From assembly GCF_002865645.1 (NCBI RefSeq), contig NW_020194619.1, positions 186,001-250,000 of the forward strand: a DNA stretch of 64,000 nucleotides, read 5' to 3'. The notes under the pieces are model-generated. The model was not told the DNA's origin. It was given only the letters and a program-made list of their open reading frames with translations, and ran no database searches. This document shows positions 1 through 11,214 of this stretch, piece after piece. Origin of the DNA: Hyaloscypha bicolor E (lineage: Eukaryota > Ascomycota > Leotiomycetes > Helotiales > Hyaloscyphaceae). The first letter of the stretch is position 1, and every line of letters starts with the position of its first letter. A program made the position numbers and the translations under genes.

Positions 1-2
1 TC

Positions 3-956
3 GATCGATTGACCGCTTTGATGCACGGGATTGACCTCATGCAACTCGATTACGCAAATTTCATGTTGATGCAAGCAGCTCCTGAATTGGTCAAGAATGC
101 TGGCCAATATGAGACATCACGATTCGCCGAGTTGATGGAAGAAACGTCAGGCAAACTCTCAGCAGCAGAGGCTGCATGGGGAGAAGCAAGAACGAAAGTT
201 CTGGCTGAGAAAGCCAGACGGGATCCTGAGAATGTCGACTTACCACGAAGTCGACCTACGCCCGAGAAGATATACGCTCAAATGCTAACCGATATCTTCA
301 CGTCTCTGGACGCCTCAATCCCCATCCCTGAGACATTGCAGCTCGACACCAAACGCATAACTCGCATCCGAGCTGACGTCCTACGAATCATCACTTCAGG
401 AGCAATCCTTCTTCAATGCAAGAATCTCCTCAAGAGAGACGTCCGCAGCCAATGGAAGACAGAGGCAACCCGCATTTTCTCCGTACTGGAAAACGCCAAA
501 GGACCAGAGCAAGCATCACAAGGCATTCAAGCCGCTCTCGAGTCTTCACGCTCAATGCCAGTAGCGACGAAAAACCACATCAGAGAACTCGTTGCTCGGA
601 TCGTGTCCGCCGCTGCAGCGATCTCCATCTCGCCATCACCAACTGCCTCTCCATCTTCTGCTCCAGCAGTGACCGAACTCCGAGACCCCGTCATGAGACT
701 CCTGATGACGAGACTCCGGGGCCACATTCTCGGCCGTTTAGCCGCCGCGACGGAGAAGGAGAAAGTCAAGAGCGCCAGTACGGCAAGCGAGAGCCTTGCA
801 ACTCTCGGATTACCTGAGTTCGTGCATAAAGTTGGAGCAATAGTAGAGGAAATCAGGAAGGTCGGCTTGTGCGATAGAGAGAGTCATGGGATGTGGTACG
901 AGGTCGTGGCGAGGAAGGCTGAGGAGGTTGAGGCTTCGGCCTCTGCAGCAGTATGA
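3..956 (+). CDS. Tcp11/Sok1-family protein, C-terminal part (5' truncated by window edge)
   Basis: The frame is open to the left edge and ends in TGA at 954-956, so only the last ~318 codons are present; the true start and upstream exons lie outside. The protein is helical, with a segment near residues 95-130 (QLDTKRITRIRADVLRII) that lines up with the equivalent segment of the gene at the right edge (LFDEERLIKLRSDMLDLI), a Tcp11-domain region. Tcp11 proteins include yeast Sok1, a high-copy suppressor of reduced cAMP-dependent kinase signalling. The biochemical role is not established. A Ser/Pro/Ala-rich linker (about residues 205-222) interrupts the helices. Coding-strand composition is C-rich to about 700 and G/A-rich afterwards. 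Family assignment is by pattern similarity only. Confidence 0.75.
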   Translation, partial: DRLTALMHGIDLMQLDYANFMLMQAAPELVKNAGQYETSRFAELMEETSGKLSAAEAAWGEARTKVLAEKARRDPENVDLPRSRPTPEKIYAQMLTDIFTSLDASIPIPETLQLDTKRITRIRADVLRIITSGAILLQCKNLLKRDVRSQWKTEATRIFSVLENAKGPEQASQGIQAALESSRSMPVATKNHIRELVARIVSAAAAISISPSPTASPSSAPAVTELRDPVMRLLMTRLRGHILGRLAAATEKEKVKSASTASESLATLGLPEFVHKVGAIVEEIRKVGLCDRESHGMWYEVVARKAEEVEASASAAV

Positions 957-1726
957 TAGTGATAGGAGGAGCATCTGATTTTGGAATATGGCGTTTATGG
1001 GGTAGATTGGTGCATATTGTTGGCGTTTGGGTTGTTGTCATGGTCTGCTTTGGGCTTGAGGGTGGGATGGATGGGTTGGGCTGGGAGGTGATGACTATGA
1101 TCCCCCCCTTTTTTTCGCATCAACTTTTCAGTTGGGGTCGGGGGACGAGAGGGATGGCGTGTGCATTTGGCATTTTGGGGTGCATACAGCATTGTTTTTA
1201 TATGGAGAGGGTTTATGAATCGGAAATCACGAGTGCATGTCACATAACCTGTTGCTTCCTTCTCCTTTGAGTGACTGACTGGGTATCATTGATCTAGCAT
1301 CTTCTCGGACACACTTCTTTACAATTTTACACATTACGAGATCCTCCCTGAACGCCCATTTCCTGGCCCTCGCCCTTGAAATACATATCTATATCAACGG
1401 GACAGCGCTCAAATGCTTGGGAGTCGCTAGTAGGCGCAATTTGTTCCTCATTCAAAGGAACGATGGCCATCGCAGATGGATTGTCGACCTGTAGTTTCAG
1501 TCTGCAGCTGGTTCAAGGTCCACTTCCAAAAGACCGGCTCTACCCCTGGTATGCCACGTCGTAAGAGCCTGCTAGTCTGATGGTATGCTATTCGGGATGA
1601 AGGAAGTTTTAGAAGAAGAGAGGGCAGGTATTCAAGGATTATGTGAATTTCGTGTGGATGATATCCGGATTTTCGTGCCAGTCATCGATGCTGACCCACA
1701 TCTAAAATCAAATTAGCTCTCTGCAT
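957..1726. other. Convergent intergenic region
   Basis: This lies between the 3' ends of two convergent genes (Tcp11-like on plus, Arp1 on minus). It is G/T-rich just after the first stop and has only short open frames on either strand. I see no gene; it probably holds both 3' UTRs. Confidence 0.6.
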
Positions 1727-2978
1727 TCAAATCACCTCCAACACACCACATACCTTTCTGAAAGTACTCAGTCCCGCCAAAATACTACCTCCAATCCAGG
1801 TGGAATATTTCCTTTCCGGCGGCGCAAAAATCTTGATCCTCATATCCTTCACCGCTAACTTCTGCACCTCATGCAGTAACCTGTCACCAAAGCCCTTCGT
1901 CAATGTACTTCCTCCAGACAAGACAATATTCCCGAATAGAGATTTCCGCAGGTCGAGATCCGTGCGGTTTATGGCGTCCACGACAATTTGGTGGATGCCG
2001 GGGTATTCGAGGCCTATGATCTCGGGATCGAACAGGATTTCAGGGGCGCGGAAACGCTCTGCGCCAATCTGTTTCTTGTTAGCAGAAGACCTTTAAACAA
2101 TGCAGCCTAGGCTTACCTTGATCTTATTCCCATCAGGCAGGGCATACTCCACCACCTTGCCATCTCCAACTTTCGCACCAGACCATTCCTTCTCTTCCCT
2201 CTTCGGGTCCGCTGCCACGTAGCTGACTTTCTCCTTAATCATCCTCACTACCTCTTTCTCGGCACTCGTGTGGAAAACGTATCCTGATTTCCGTAATAAT
2301 AGCTGCATGTACTCTGTGACGTCTCGCCCAGCTACATCTATCCTCCGTATTGAGCTCGGCATTGCAAATCCTTCGTATACCGGTACAGCGTGTGATACGC
2401 CATCTCCTGCATCCAGAACTATACCAGTAGTTCGGCCAGAGGCATACAGTGAGAGAACGGCTTGAATGGATGTATAGAGTGCGGGGACGTTAAAGGTTTC
2501 GAAGAGGATTTGGGCAGCAGTATCGCGGTTACTTCGAGGATTGAGAGGCGGTTCTGTTAATAAGACAGGATGCTGCACTTTCCGTTAGCAATCTGGTCTC
2601 TTGATCTCCTGGGTTTAAAATCAAGCTCTCGATAAGCTCAATTCCCCTAACTCGTGCTGGAGGTATGCTCACCTCTTCACTCAAAGTTTTCAGTCCCTCC
2701 CCATACACCCACTCCCAAATCCTCTCCATATCATCCCAATCCGTCACAATGCCATGCTCCAACGGATATCTGATCTTCAACAGGCCCCTCAACTCCTGCG
2801 CCCTCTGTCCAATAAACACATCTCCTTCTAATGCGCCAGCTAGCACTCTGAGATGTTTCGGCCGCCCGACAAAAGAAGGGAAGTAACATTTGGGGAGGTC
2901 GTCGCCTGCGAAGCCGGCGCGGATTGTGCCTGAGCCGTTGTCCAGGACTATGGGGGCATTGTGGAGGTTGTCGGCCAT
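1727..2978 (-). CDS. arp1: Actin-related protein Arp1 (centractin, dynactin filament subunit)
   Basis: Arp1 polymerises into the short actin-like filament of dynactin, the cytoplasmic dynein activator (ro-4 in Neurospora). Three exons on the minus strand: 2978-2673, 2572-2117 and 2068-1727, with introns 2573-2672 (branch TGCTAAC) and 2069-2116 (branch TGCTAAC). The 367-residue product starts [20 protein letters not shown], the typical centractin N terminus with the first phosphate loop. It continues with the [11 protein letters not shown] block, the second phosphate-loop region ([17 protein letters not shown]), the adenosine motif [18 protein letters not shown], and the [16 protein letters not shown] terminus. 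It is slightly shorter than the ~376-380 residues usual for the family. An in-frame ATG eight codons upstream (3000-3002) exists, but the family N terminus supports 2978. Assignment to Arp1 rather than actin rests on the N-terminal block and [16 protein letters not shown]. Confidence 0.92.
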
Positions 2979-4763
2979 AATGTTGGGGAGCCTGGGGCTC
3001 ACGGCGCGTTAGGTAGAACGGAGTGTGGGGAAAACCAGCGTTTAGGCGTGGTCTGAAGAAGGAGAAATAGTTTATGCCTTCGAATTTGGCAGAATAGGGT
3101 CGTGGGCGAGATGAGCGTGGTCGTGATTTTCGTCTCCTGGATCTTAAAGCGCGTCCAATTTGGGGTTCGCCAAAATGTACGCGACAGGGGTAGCTCTCGC
3201 GTTCTAGCCTTTTTGGGATCTGCAACCTTCAACTCCTTCCTCTTCCTCCGCGATGAGTCTTGATCCTTGATTCTGACTGAAAATGTCAAAGGCTGGAACG
3301 AGATGCAAGTGCAGCAATGAGCAAGACTCGTAACTTCGTCACTCCGGCGAAAATATGCAAGTGGTCCTCTTTTCCAGGGAATGCACGTATGCTCATCACA
3401 ACCTCAACAGTTCTCCTTGATGTCTACACAAATTTTCTTTGTCCGAGATGCTTCAGAGAAGACGTTTTAGCAATAGAAGACTGTGCTTCATTATTAAGTT
3501 TTTTGACAAATCTCAAGTATTTGCTGGGTACGCCGAAGCTCTCACCTCATCCGCTCATCACATGAGAGCCATTGTCACGCCCTAGAGATTCAATCCTTCA
3601 TCAACTTATGGTCATAAACGATTCTTGTTTCCAATCCACAGTGAAAGTAATTTCGGCCAGTTTTTCTTCCTCTAGATTTCTTTGACATCAGTTCTGCCCC
3701 TCCTTCCCTCGAAGCATCACATGACGTGCTATCACGAGTTCTCTTCTCCATTCCCCTGGGAACAACAGCACGCCTGGAACGGTGGAACTTGAACCCTCCT
3801 CTCAACCATGCCAAGAACCCCATCCCAATCTGGCACCACGCCACCTCTGCACACACCGCAAATCATTACGTTACACAACCCCCTCCCCCGCATTTCCGGG
3901 GCCAAATCCTGCATTTTTGTTACGGCATCGTGGATGGAAGGCTACGAAAAGAAAGCTGCAGAGTGCATTGTTAGCCTTGGGTTTCGACACATGGTGCAGG
4001 AGTTGAAATAAGATGATTGCTGTCACTGTTTATTGGTCGGGCGGGCAGGGCGAGGGGCTGTTGCCCGAGTGTTGTCGTGTCAGGAGGAAGAAGGCTGGTG
4101 TTGGGAACACAGCACGTTGTAGGAATTGGGTGACATGTCACTGCCTTAAAACAATTCTTCTTCTATTCCGCCCTGGATAGCCGAGGGACTTTTGGCATTC
4201 CACGTTGAGAAAATTCTTCGTGCAACGCAGTCAGAGCTGAGACGGAAAAGCTCTATAAAATGTGTACTGTAGATTTGGGTCTTTATTCTTCTTTAACTCG
4301 CTATGTGTGACTGCCCATCCTCTTTGACACCTTAACCCAGCTTGAAGTAAAACCTCACCAGAAAATACAAAAACAATGACAAAATGCCGGGTATATACAA
4401 AAAGATCTTGGGGTATTTCCATCACTGTCGCTGTGTCGCCGCTGACAAAGGAAGAGATCCATAAAAAATCACCAAGCCAAGAAACCTGGAGTCTGCCAGC
4501 CAGTATTGCCTTGAGGTCCCAAGCTTTTCCCATTCCATAGTAATACTTGTAAACCAACGCCGTTTATGCATGCCGCTTTTTTCTGAATTTCGTTGCGCCG
4601 TGACAAAAGAGGAGAGAAGAGCCGTCATCGTAAAGAGAGGCGGGGAAAAGCACCAACCCGCTGAAAACAATGCAGGCTCATTATGCCGGGATGATACGAA
4701 AGCCATGAGAAGACGCCGTGTCGCTGAACGGAAGATATGTAGATGGGAAAAGGATCAGAGCAC
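2979..4763. other. Intergenic region upstream of arp1
   Basis: This holds the arp1 promoter/leader (near 3000-3300) and the 3' flank of the Par32-like gene. Only short frames occur. The most protein-like, 3808-4011 plus (67 codons, ending MVQELK), has no recognisable family or splice support, so I do not call it. Confidence 0.5.
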
Positions 4764-5207
4764 TTAATGCTGGCGCTCAAAAGTGTGGCTCAAACGACCA
4801 AAGAATCCACTTCTGGAGCTGGCATCGCTGCCCGCTGAGGAGGTCGAGTCCTTGCGTCCGGAGCCGGCACGAGCGACAGCATAGTTGCCTGCTCCCCCTC
4901 GGCCAACGTGCCATACGCCTGACTCCTTCAATCTCCTCTCTCGGGTAGATTGACGCTCTAGCTCTTCATCGAAGGAGAAGATTGCTCGCTCGCTGGGCTC
5001 GTGAATGTTTCCTGCCCCACCACGTCCGCTGGAGAACCTGGAGGTCGACTTTGGGAGTCCGGTCTCGAGAAGAGAGGCTGGACCGCGTGCAGAGGTACCG
5101 CTGCTGGTCTTAGGGGCTTTGAAGGTGTTTCCTGCACCGCCACGGCCGGAGTGGACGTATTTGCCTGTGTGTGGGTGAGGCTCGGTGATCGAGTATTGGG
5201 ATGGCAT
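4764..5207 (-). CDS. Par32-like GRGGAGN-repeat protein (DUF3602 family)
   Basis: A single-exon 147-residue protein with three copies of the family hallmark: SGRGGAGNTF (about residues 21-30), SGRGGAGNIH (60-69) and VGRGGAGNYA (101-110). They are separated by Ser/Thr-rich disordered linkers and there is a basic C terminus (SRSGFFGRLSHTFERQH). The family is exclusively fungal. Its yeast member Par32/Amu1 is phosphorylated after rapamycin and inhibits the ammonium transporters Mep1/Mep3 under TORC1 control; whether that function is kept here is inference. The ATG at 5207 begins MPSQYSITEPHPHTGKYVHS, leading straight into the first repeat, so I prefer it. No signal peptide or membrane segment is visible. 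Confidence 0.88.
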   Translation of the reverse strand: MPSQYSITEPHPHTGKYVHSGRGGAGNTFKAPKTSSGTSARGPASLLETGLPKSTSRFSSGRGGAGNIHEPSERAIFSFDEELERQSTRERRLKESGVWHVGRGGAGNYAVARAGSGRKDSTSSAGSDASSRSGFFGRLSHTFERQH

Positions 5208-8200
5208 TGTGGTTGTGGTTTGTTCGGATGTGGCAAGCAGGTTGATGTAATAGTATTCGAGGGTATATGCTCAGTGATGGCGATCAATAGACGTATGAAG
5301 GGAGGTAGATTTGGCCAAAGGTAGGTGCTAAGCTGTAGAGTTATTGCTTGATGGTGAGTAGGGGAAGCTTCCTTGTATAGCAAGATGATGGGGCAGTCCT
5401 TTATACCTGAGCTCAGCTCCCACTTCGTCGAGTCATCAGGAAAAAGTCTTGCAGGCTTCTCATCACGATGTTTCGAGCTTTGCAGTTAATGGAAGCCGCC
5501 TTGCCGTTAGCTGAAAGACGAGAGGAGGCGTTGATTGACGTTCAGGGGCTAAAGCAGACCGTGCCTGGTTGGGCGGGCTGTGAGTGGTGGGCCAAGCGGA
5601 TCGATTTCGTAACAGCGAGGCCACGCAGGCAAATTCAAGCGCAAATTCAATTGTCATTACCCCCAGGAAACTCCAGGACTGGATTTGCTGTGCAGCATCG
5701 TGAGATTTTGTCAGCGGTTCTGGCGTGTTCGCAACGCTTCGCAATCTCGCCCTTCCCTCCGGTGAGAGCTTTGCATTGCTGAATCAGAGCCCATCATGTG
5801 GCAAACGTGCTCAGGGCACTGGAAGACATCATTTGACTTAGCTTCCATGGCATTGATCACGCAAGGTACATTCTGGATTCCAGCCGGATTTCAAATCGTA
5901 CAAAAGCAATTTCTAGATGCTGTGAGGCCAGAGGTGTTTCTCTTCAGCCATCGTGATCTCAGAAACGCAATATTCTCCACAATCTCCACATTTTGGCCCA
6001 CCGAAAAACTTTGAGTTTCACCAAATACTCGGATGTTCAGGTACCGGGTGACTTGACTTGATCAAGTAAAATCCGCAGGTAGCCGCAAGTCCTTGATAGA
6101 ACTTTGCAGAGCGTTGACGTAATTCTGGAGCAAATTTCTCCGCCTTCCAGAAGACTGAGTAGCCGAGCAAAGCCCAATTCGCATCTACCCGCCTGTGCTA
6201 CTAGTCGGCGAGCTCCTGGAGTTGCCATTTTTTATACCAAAATAGGACTAAATGAATCTCTTTTGGTCCTGGGGGCCTGTTTCCCCGCATTTTGTCGATA
6301 TAGGTGCATGGCAACGACAGCGGCAAGAGACTTTTGAGACGAGCCCTCCCATAATCTTGGCAGGAGAAACGTGGTCATGAGATGTACTACATACCGCGCT
6401 TTTGCACACCGAGAACAACGCCAACGGCTTCGCAGCGCATCGTAGAAGGTCACATGGCTGTGCACTGGCTTGAGCTGAACTCGACAGGCTAGGTGAAGAT
6501 ATCACAAGTCATGAGTCGGCGGTAAGGAGTCAGCCTCCAGATCCCCCTCACACGAATTTGGAGCGTCCTTTACAAAATTCAGAAAAATCAACATGGTTCT
6601 ACTGTACCAGCTCCAGTAAATTTATACCCCAAAGATGAGTACTAATTTAGATTGAAACCGTGGAGAACCGCTCAAGCCTGGGAGGTTATATGGATATGTC
6701 CCCGCACTTGAGAAATTCGATAATTTTAGGGGTTTTTTTTCCCATCTAGACAAAAAAATATTACCGCAGATTATTGCAGTGCCTTCTCAGAAAACAGACC
6801 CATTTTCATACTGAGAATATCCACGGTTGTTTACCCCAGGCTCTTGAACAGGCACAACCGATTCTTTAGGGAAACGCTCCTCATTACTTATCAGTGGACG
6901 GTTTCTCAAATATCCGAAGAAGTGGTCACAAGTCGACTTCGACCCCTTAATGAAACATTGACCTGTAGACTTCCTGTCGGCGAGTCCGTCTCTGTTCTTA
7001 GCTCTGAGACATAACACACAGGCTGTGCATGAAGACCACGAGAAACTCGTGTTACTGTTGTCACCAGCCACATTTGGCGTAGTTGTTACCAGCAGGGGAG
7101 CGTAGCCGCGCTCTTCATGGTAAGTCCAGCCTTGACGTCTTGCCATGCCGTTTGGTCAAACATGTGAGACTTCCTCCAGTTTTCAACGAACTCAGAATAG
7201 CCACCACCTCTGGTTGAGAGCTGGAAACCCCTTCCATTGCATATCTCCCAAAGCCATTCAAGCAACTTCACCATGTACAGAGCACTTGCCTCCCTGGCAA
7301 GCATTTTGAGCTTCCTCTGGTATAGTAAGTCAACGACCATCCGCATGATGAGCTGGATCCCGCCAGTGAGTGGACTAGAGGTGGATATGATTTGGACCGT
7401 GGCTGGGGAATAATTTCGAAGAAGCCTTCTCTGTCACGGTGCCCAGGATTTGTGCTGTGAGGGTGTTTGCATAAGGTCCTGCGCGCGATCGTCAAAACAT
7501 TGAAATTTTTCGATGTGAAAGGCAGATAAAAGAGAATCGCCTTTGGAGAATTTCTCTAGGAACCTTCATAACGTAGCTAATTCCGATACTAGATGGCCTT
7601 CAAGAATACATAGCCTAGAAATCATCAGAAACGAGGTAGTTACATGTCTCCAATATTGCCATCAAATATGGAAAAGCTGATATGATAAAGACTCGAGGCG
7701 GGCAATGAAGACCCAAGTTCAACGTAGTCGATTCGGCCTTCACATTCAAGCACCACCTCATGAGAGAAGCTCGGCATGTTGTCATGTTGTCCAACTCTTT
7801 TTCAAGAAGTTGGGCTGTTTCAGCGGAGAGACCGGCCACACATATGACAATAAGAGTGCGTTGCATGAGGAACTCGAACGGAGGGGACTGAATACTACAT
7901 TGGAAAGTGCAAGTGCAAATTCCTGTGTGTATACTGAAGAAGTTTGGGGAAGAAGTAGGGTGGCCGGAGATACCCATATTTTTCGCTTAGTTCAAGGAGT
8001 GCAATTCAAGTCAGGGCCTGTGAGTACCAGAAGATAGTATGATCTCCGCGCAGCACAGATATATTCATCCGATTCGCATGGCTTGGACTGATGGATGAAT
8101 AATTCCGATCAGCGGCTCTTTGTCCCCTTGCAGAAGAAACTAGTTCGCCCCAAATCTGCCACCTCTCAAAGGCCCGAATCCGGGATCCCATCGACAGAGC

Positions 8201-10841
8201 ACGTATCATCAGTACATGGATCGTGACGACCAAGCTTTCTTTTGGATATCTTATGCATGTCTCGATTCCCGCCACAGATTATGCATTTATCCAGTAACTT
8301 CGATCAGTTGTGGTCACCGACGATCTTCACTTTCAGACGAGTGACTTGCTTCTGCCCTGTGCAGAGTACAGCAGAACCCACCAACAACGATCTCAACCTG
8401 CGGGTGAGTTGTTCAAGGTGGATTCAATAATTTTAAGATTTACGGCAAGGTGCCAGAGCTCGGCATGCTATCTTTGATACGGAAAGGGGCCGTCATTGAT
8501 GGTTTGGTGATGGTCAAGGGCCATAATCCCATCAGCATGATATCACAAACGATTACTGGAAGTCGCGGTGGTCCAGTGGAAGTAGCCATTCTAGCATGTT
8601 CACACTGATCCGGTCCAGTAGTCTTTTCACCTGATACACTCGCTTAATGGATAGGGGCTGCTCTTGGTGGGAAACCATCGCCCCTACTATGTTGCCACAA
8701 CGCAGGCATCGCTCATATGACTAAGCCACTGGTGAGGGAATCTGATATATTTTTCATCTTGCAAGTAGGTAACGGGATTACCGTCGGCCAGCTCACCGAG
8801 CAGGCATTCTCTCCCTTGATCGAAAAGACGACACCTACCAAGAAAAGCCCAAATTGCTGCCTGATACAACGTAACACATCTGGGAAGTCCTGAAGGCTGA
8901 CACTCGACTTTTTCGTACCAGCCATGCTGCTCGACTGAGCAATAGGTTGTCGATGATCATTTCTCCTTCCAATCGTGAGTTCAAATGTCAATTGTCGCGC
9001 ACACCGGAGAACCTGGCTGGGTTTGACATTCCTGCAGAAAAGAGTTACACAAGAACCAGTTGGAACTGGTCAGTCACTGCATCTTTCACTGCTTTGATTC
9101 TCATATTCACCACCGGAGATTCCAAGTCGCCAAATACACCAGCGGTGTGAGCTTCATGCAGAACGTTCATTCTTCAGTGCGGTGTCCGTGATCTTCCGCG
9201 GAGATTAGAGAACTTCCGAAGGCTTCGCCACGGCTGAACGCTACGTTGATGATGTGCATTGCACGAAGAGGGATTTCTCGCAGATCTCCGGTCTTGACAA
9301 CCGGCAGTGCATAGTTGCGCTGGCCAGCCATCTTGGGGATCATACTACATACACAACAGGTCAACGTCCTGGATAAGGCCAAAGATCTTGTGATTCGGTT
9401 GGCGATCGGAAGTCTAAAGAAATTCAAGCGCCATGCTTACCCCATCTCCTTCATTTCTAACTTACTTGCTTCTCGGATAGCCCGCTATGCCATTTGTCCG
9501 AAATTTCATGATTGCCCAGTCGGCACGCCGAAGAATGAAATACGTGGACCTTTTAAATCCATCCCTCCTTTGATTCCGCGCTTTGTCACACCTTCGGCCA
9601 ACTCTTGGATGCAATTGATGATCAGAGCCTTATAGTCAACCACTCAACCTCAAACGCTTCGAGTCAGCTTTCTCACCGTATCACCAAAGTCATACCGAGA
9701 GTCCACATGACTTCATTCTTTTCATAAGAGAAAAGAGGAACCCCCACGGCATCCTCTGTTGATTTCGGACACAAGATCATTATTGAAGGGGAATCCCATG
9801 AACGGAAATGGAGGAATACGGATTGTAACCTTCCCCCACGGAGTACAGCATTCGCAGGATAACCCTGCTGGGACGAGGCATATCACCTGGGCTGACCCAT
9901 ATCTTGATAGAGAAAAAGAAGAATCAGCTCTTTTTTGAGTGGTAGATGTGCCAGCCAGATCATACGTCTCACGTGTCACAGCAGAGAACCCCTCAAAGGG
10001 GTGTCGGCTGGACAGCCATAGAAGAGAAGTCAAGCCAATGAGGCAGAACACAAATCACATCAAAGAAAGAAATGAAATCGTGAATCTTCAGTCCGTGAGT
10101 AGCCCTCGCTACCGTTGACATAAACGGCTACGTCGTGGAACTTTATGAAGTTATACGTGTTGCAAATCAAGGCAACATAGGGCCAGCACGGCAGTAAGAA
10201 AGAGGAGAGTTTGGATTTACTATTCAAGTTACAGCGCATGGTGTCACGAAAAGAGATAGGATCAATGGCATGTGCCGGAGATGCCTCCGTTCAAAGATTC
10301 CGATGTCTTCTCCCAATGGCATCCCATCTCCCCAGAAAAACAACCCCAATCGAACGCATCCCGAGTCGTGCCACCTGGCCAGCCGCATGCTGTCCCTCTC
10401 TACATGCTCTCCGCTCTGCACGTGCATGTATTGTGTTCCAAGAATAAGGACCCAAGGTGAGCACACAGTGGCATTCATGGAATTCGTGAAGGATATTGAT
10501 AAAGTCCAATTCAGGTCAGTGATGATAAGTGATACAGATACACGACCAGCGATCGACCTTAGATAACTTCATCCCGCCTGCAGGTACAACTCAACCATAC
10601 CCGTCTGGGCCCATGACGCATCATCTCTGCTCAACGGTCCCGACATCATTGAGCTCTAGCAAGCCTGATACCAGATCTGAAAACACGTGTACAATGTAAA
10701 CTCGAAAATAGGTCACGAACAAGAGCAAGAAAAAGTTTATATCCCAGGCTCTGAATATCGACCTCCCTTTCCACGAAACCCCACACAATCCCGAGAAGGA
10801 AAAGACAACAAATCAGATCGCTGTAGGCCGTGACACTCCAC
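5208..10841. other. Gene-poor stretch with coding-like scraps
   Basis: This 5.6 kb holds no gene I can model. Open frames are short and mixed on both strands. Some fragments have natural-looking composition (minus strand 7086-7346 and about 9505-9635; plus strand about 9800-9937), but none joins into a full-length protein or matches a family I recognise. The stretch is not strongly AT-rich, so heavy repeat-induced point mutation is not evident. It may contain decayed genes, non-coding RNA or many-exon genes that escape hand reading. Confidence 0.45.
7086..7346 (-). pseudogene. Possible exon or gene remnant
   Basis: An 86-codon frame on the minus strand looks compositionally like real protein (segments such as EASALYMVKLLEWLWEICNG and GGYSEFVENWRKSHMFDQ), unlike the low-complexity shadow frames around it. 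It overlaps further minus-strand frames at 6787-7146 and 7268-7495 that would need frameshifts or introns to join. I do not recognise the family. It could be an exon of an unmodelled gene, a decayed gene, or chance. Confidence 0.2.
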
Positions 10842-11214
10842 CTAATGCCTAGCAAGACTACCGTAGCCCTGCTGTCCCTGACCTTGCCAGCCTCCACCAT
10901 TGCTATAGCCAGTACTGCCGCCACGCGCAGGGCTGTTAGACGAGGCAACAACTCCAGAAGCGTGATTAAGATATGGGCATGGACTGGGGATTGTTCCACT
11001 CCCGTTGCACGGCTTGCATTCCTTGACTCTGCGGGACGAGAATTTGTCACTATCTTCAAAATCGCAGTGGATGGATATGAAGAAGTTGTTCATACGAACG
11101 GAAGACTTACGAACGAGGGTTCCCACCACAATCTCGACAGGTAGTGCAGTGAATAGTGTTGCTGCAATCTTGTGGGCAAAATGGTTGTGCGTTAGAGGAG
11201 TAACTATGAGCCAT
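10842..11214 (-). CDS. Small Cys-rich protein, two exons
   Basis: Exon 1 (11214-11111) begins MAHSYSSNAQPFCPQDC. An intron at 11050-11110 (donor GTAAGT, acceptor ATAG) joins in frame to exon 2 (11049-10842), giving about 103 residues. The N-terminal half has a Cys cluster (CPQDC, CTTCRDCGG) and exon 2 opens with CKPCNGSG, recalling a zinc-ribbon or DnaJ-type CxxCxGxG half site. The C-terminal third is Gly/Ser/Gln-rich (GGGWQGQGQQGYGS) and probably disordered. There is no signal peptide, so a secreted effector is unlikely; an intracellular zinc-binding microprotein is more plausible. It is isolated in a gene-poor stretch. I do not recognise the family. The model rests on clean splice joining and residue composition. 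Confidence 0.5.

Noticed and set aside
3000..3289. Upstream ATGs as alternative arp1 starts
   Set aside because: The centractin N terminus begins at MADNLHNAP (2978); upstream residues are not part of the family.
3808..4011. 67-codon plus-strand frame ending MVQELK
   Set aside because: Protein-like composition only in the last third; no homologue recognised and no promoter or splice evidence, so not called.
4231..4706. Two overlapping minus-strand frames of 94 and 108 codons
   Set aside because: No motif, overlapping in different frames, no clean splice joining them.
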